Shown here in pieces: positions 32,826 to 34,685 of a stretch of DNA of 34,685 nucleotides. The position numbers and the translations under genes were made by a program. The stretch is from Comamonadaceae bacterium (lineage in GTDB: Bacteria; Pseudomonadota; Gammaproteobacteria; Burkholderiales; Burkholderiaceae_C), in assembly GCA_947452785.1 (NCBI GenBank), contig CANGDZ010000035.1, forward strand, positions 1 to 34,685, in the 5' to 3' direction. Positions within the stretch are counted from its first letter, which is position 1. Each line of letters opens with the position of its first letter. The notes below the pieces were generated by a model that made no database searches, was not told the origin of the DNA, and was given only the letters and a program-made list of their open reading frames with translations.

Positions 32826-33586
32826 AGCAAAAGCTGATCGTCGGCAACTGGAAAATGAATGGTAGCCTGGCTGCCAATCAGGCTTTGGTGCAAGGCGTCT
32901 TGGCCGGCCTGCAGGGCCTGCACGTTCAAGCGGCGGTTTGTGCGCCGGCGGTGTACTTGGCGTCCTTGCACACTTTGTTGCAAGGGCAAACGGCTTTGAG
33001 CGGCGGTGCGCAGGATGTGTCCATGCACGAGGCTGGCGCTTTCACGGGCGAAATTTCAGCCGCCATGTTGCGCGAGTTTGCCGTGCGATATGTCATCGTG
33101 GGCCATTCCGAGCGTCGCCAATACCATGGCGAGCAAGATGCGCAGGTGGCCCTCAAAGCCCAACGCGCCTTGAGCGCGGGCGTGACGCCGATTGTGTGTG
33201 TGGGCGAAACATTGGCCGAGCGCCAAGCCGGTCGCACCGAAGAAGTCGTGAAACGCCAATTGGCCGCCGTGATTCACACCAACGGTCACTGCATCAGCGA
33301 GATTGTGGTGGCGTACGAGCCGGTCTGGGCCATTGGCACGGGCCTGACCGCCACCCCCGAAGAAGCGCAGCAGGTGCACCATGTGTTGCGCCAGCAGCTG
33401 AAAGCGGCCACGGCGCAAGCCGACGCTATTTCTATTTTGTATGGCGGCAGCATGAATGCCGCTAATGCTTTGACTTTGCTTCAGCAAGCCGACATTGATG
33501 GCGGTTTGATTGGTGGTGCATCGCTCAAAGTTCCAGATTTTTTGGCCATCATGGCCACCGCTTCGCACTGTGCGCAAGCGTCTTGA
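32822..33586 (+). CDS. tpiA: triosephosphate isomerase
   Basis: A 254-residue TIM-barrel enzyme interconverting dihydroxyacetone phosphate and glyceraldehyde 3-phosphate. Seen motifs: GNWKMNG near residue 8 (catalytic Lys), VGHSERRQYHGE near residue 96 (catalytic His), YEPVWAIGTG near residue 165 (catalytic Glu) and LYGGSMNAANA near residue 207 (phosphate loop). ATG at 32822 overlaps the previous stop by 4 bases. An in-frame ATG at 32810 is possible. Followed by secG, 23 bases later. Confidence 0.97.
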   Translation: MKQKLIVGNWKMNGSLAANQALVQGVLAGLQGLHVQAAVCAPAVYLASLHTLLQGQTALSGGAQDVSMHEAGAFTGEISAAMLREFAVRYVIVGHSERRQYHGEQDAQVALKAQRALSAGVTPIVCVGETLAERQAGRTEEVVKRQLAAVIHTNGHCISEIVVAYEPVWAIGTGLTATPEEAQQVHHVLRQQLKAATAQADAISILYGGSMNAANALTLLQQADIDGGLIGGASLKVPDFLAIMATASHCAQAS

Positions 33587-33609
33587 TTGTTTACGTTTAG
33601 GAGTACCCC

Positions 33610-33990
33610 ATGAACCTCATGATCAACCTGATTTTGGCGGCACAAATGTTGTCAGCCCTGGCCATGATCGGCCTGATCCTCGTCCAGCACGGCAAGGGTG
33701 CAGATATGGGCGCGGCCTTTGGCAGCGGCAGCTCGGGCAGTTTGTTTGGTGCCACCGGTGGCGCTAACTTTTTGTCTCGCGCTACAGCGGTTCTCGCGGC
33801 GGTGTTTTTCACTTGCACTTTGTTGCTGGCTTATTTCGGCACCCCGCGTCAAGTCAGTACCGGCAGCGTGCTCGAAGGCGCCGCAGTGACTGCACCGGCA
33901 CCGGTGGAGACTGGACCCGCATCGCAAATTCCTGGCAACGCGCCTGCGGCTTCCGCTGCGCCGGCAAGCCCCGCAGCACCTGCCAAGTAA
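33610..33990 (+). CDS. secG: preprotein translocase subunit SecG
   Basis: A 126-residue inner-membrane subunit of SecYEG. Two hydrophobic segments (about 4-22 and 52-73) flank the conserved cytoplasmic loop LVQHGKGADMGAAFGSGSSG. TGGANFLSRATAVLA follows, then an Ala/Pro-rich tail, as in other Burkholderiales SecG. ATG at 33610 has AGGAGT 7 bases upstream. Sits in the tpiA-secG-tRNA-Leu-nuo order. Confidence 0.96.
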   Translation: MNLMINLILAAQMLSALAMIGLILVQHGKGADMGAAFGSGSSGSLFGATGGANFLSRATAVLAAVFFTCTLLLAYFGTPRQVSTGSVLEGAAVTAPAPVETGPASQIPGNAPAASAAPASPAAPAK

Positions 33991-34131
33991 GCTGGCGTTC
34001 AGTTCCGACTTCACTCTCAAATATCTGATTTTCCGTAAGGGAATGGGCAGCTTTTCAGGGTAAACTATTAGTTGTTTCGGTGAGCTAAAACCTGTAAAGG
34101 TGCCTCATGCAAACCGAAGTAAGCAAAACCC

Positions 34132-34216
34132 GCCGTCGTGGTGAAATTGGTAGACACGCTATCTTGAGGGGGTAGTGGCGAAAGCTGTGCGAGTTCGAGT
34201 CTCGCCGACGGCACCA
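34132..34216 (+). tRNA. tRNA-Leu (anticodon GAG)
   Basis: An 85-base class II tRNA. The 7-bp acceptor stem is GCCGTCG (34132-34138) with CGACGGC (34206-34212), followed by A and an encoded CCA (34214-34216). The anticodon stem CTATC/GGTAG holds loop TTGAGGG with anticodon GAG at 34166-34168. A long variable arm and the T-loop segment GTTCGAGTC follow. It reads CUC and CUU. No gene is seen in 33991-34131. Confidence 0.97.
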
Positions 34217-34225
34217 ACAATGTAC

Positions 34226-34251
34226 AAGCGCCTGAACGCATTCAGGCGCTT
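34226..34251 (+). terminator. perfect hairpin after tRNA-Leu
   Basis: AAGCGCCTGAA and TTCAGGCGCTT form a perfect 11-bp stem with loop CGCA, 10 bases after the tRNA. There is almost no U-tract beyond the stem, so it may act as a processing or weak termination signal between the tRNA and nuoA. Confidence 0.6.
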
Positions 34252-34276
34252 CATCCGGTGATTTGCAATTGACATG

Positions 34277-34636
34277 ATGAACTTAGACCAGTACCTCCCC
34301 ATCCTGTTGTTCATCTTGGTCGGCGTCGCTGTGGGCATCATCCCGCAGGTGCTGGGCTACATCTTGGGGCCCAATCGCCCCGATAGCGAAAAAAATTCCC
34401 CCTACGAGTGTGGCTTTGAGGCCTTTGAAGACGCGCGCATGAAGTTCGATGTGCGCTACTACCTCGTGGCGATCTTGTTCATTTTGTTTGACCTTGAAAT
34501 TGCTTTCCTGTTTCCTTGGGCTGTGGCCTTGAAGGAAGTGGGTATGGCCGGTTTCTTGGCGGTGGTGATTTTCTTGGCCATTCTGGTCGTGGGCTTTGTC
34601 TACGAGTGGAAAAAAGGCGCCCTCGACTGGGAATGA
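34277..34636 (+). CDS. nuoA: NADH-quinone oxidoreductase subunit A
   Basis: A 119-residue membrane subunit of respiratory complex I with three hydrophobic segments (about 5-30, 60-80 and 90-112). The conserved loop [20 protein letters not shown] and the second helix [20 protein letters not shown] are diagnostic. Start is ATG 34277 by family habit (MNLDQYLP); ATG 34274 is equally possible. First gene of the nuo operon, followed by nuoB after 27 bases. Confidence 0.95.
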   Translation: MNLDQYLPILLFILVGVAVGIIPQVLGYILGPNRPDSEKNSPYECGFEAFEDARMKFDVRYYLVAILFILFDLEIAFLFPWAVALKEVGMAGFLAVVIFLAILVVGFVYEWKKGALDWE

Positions 34637-34663
34637 CAGCGAGCTTCAACAAGGATAAATGCG

Positions 34664-34685
34664 ATGATTGAAGGCGTGATGAAAG
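34664..34685 (+). CDS. nuoB: NADH-quinone oxidoreductase subunit B, 5' end only
   Basis: The last 22 bases open a frame MIEGVMK after an AAGGA site at good spacing. This matches the usual N-terminus of Burkholderiales NuoB and its place after nuoA. The gene runs off the window, so the call rests mainly on order. Confidence 0.8.

Noticed and set aside
1..34685. CRISPR array, insertion sequence, prophage or integron
   Set aside because: No regularly spaced repeats, transposase, integrase or phage structural genes were seen on either strand.

Overview
The window looks like chromosomal DNA of a betaproteobacterium of the order Burkholderiales, most likely family Comamonadaceae (a Limnohabitans- or Rhodoferax-like freshwater lineage). 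This rests on the gene orders pnp-qor-tpiA-secG-tRNA-Leu-nuoAB and nrtABD-nirBD-nasA-ybiB-cobA, orphan Bug-type receptors, PHA genes and protein sequence style. The genus is inference. I saw no phage, insertion sequence, CRISPR array or plasmid gene. The genome appears G+C rich, so many long antisense reading frames are mirror artefacts.

Layout. (1) 1-2000, minus: rpsU, a HI0933-type flavoprotein, and an N-terminally truncated YidB/DUF937 remnant. (2) 2114-14085, minus: a nitrate assimilation block. The ANTAR antiterminator gene nasT is followed by nrtA-nrtB-nrtD (nitrate uptake), nirB-nirD (nitrite reductase), nasA (nitrate reductase), ybiB, cobA (siroheme precursor) and a GNAT acetyltransferase. 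(3) 14145-18320: an arsenic island, with a tandem-ATPase arsA (minus) divergent from arsR-arsC-aqpS-arsH (plus). It has no ArsB, Acr3 or ArsD. (4) 18337-20704, minus: PHA synthase and phasin. (5) 20819-26068: four solute-binding proteins without transporter partners, interrupted by tsaD. (6) 26217-28993: Hsp15-like protein, a GyrI-like protein, a small secreted protein and an aminotransferase. (7) 29128-34685, plus: rpsO, pnp, quinone oxidoreductase, tpiA, secG, tRNA-Leu(GAG), nuoA and the first bases of nuoB.

The most striking element is the 265-base gap between nasT and nrtA. Read on the minus strand it holds, in order, two NtrC-like palindromes, an exact -24/-12 (sigma-54) promoter, two small hairpins with hexaloops AACGAA and AACGAC, a long terminator hairpin with a U-rich tail, and the nrtA ribosome binding site. 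The predicted RNA start lies about three bases before the first hairpin. The two hexaloops have the A1/G4 signature of ANTAR-protein targets, and an ANTAR protein is encoded next door. The sequence therefore predicts two checks on the nitrate operon: nitrogen limitation through NtrC and sigma-54, and nitrate through NasT antitermination. The usual nitrate-sensing partner NasS is not in the window.

The second notable system is the arsenic island. Arsenate reductase, a channel lacking the usual pore arginine, and ArsH form one operon, beside an ArsA pump ATPase with all three metalloid-binding cysteines but no visible membrane partner.
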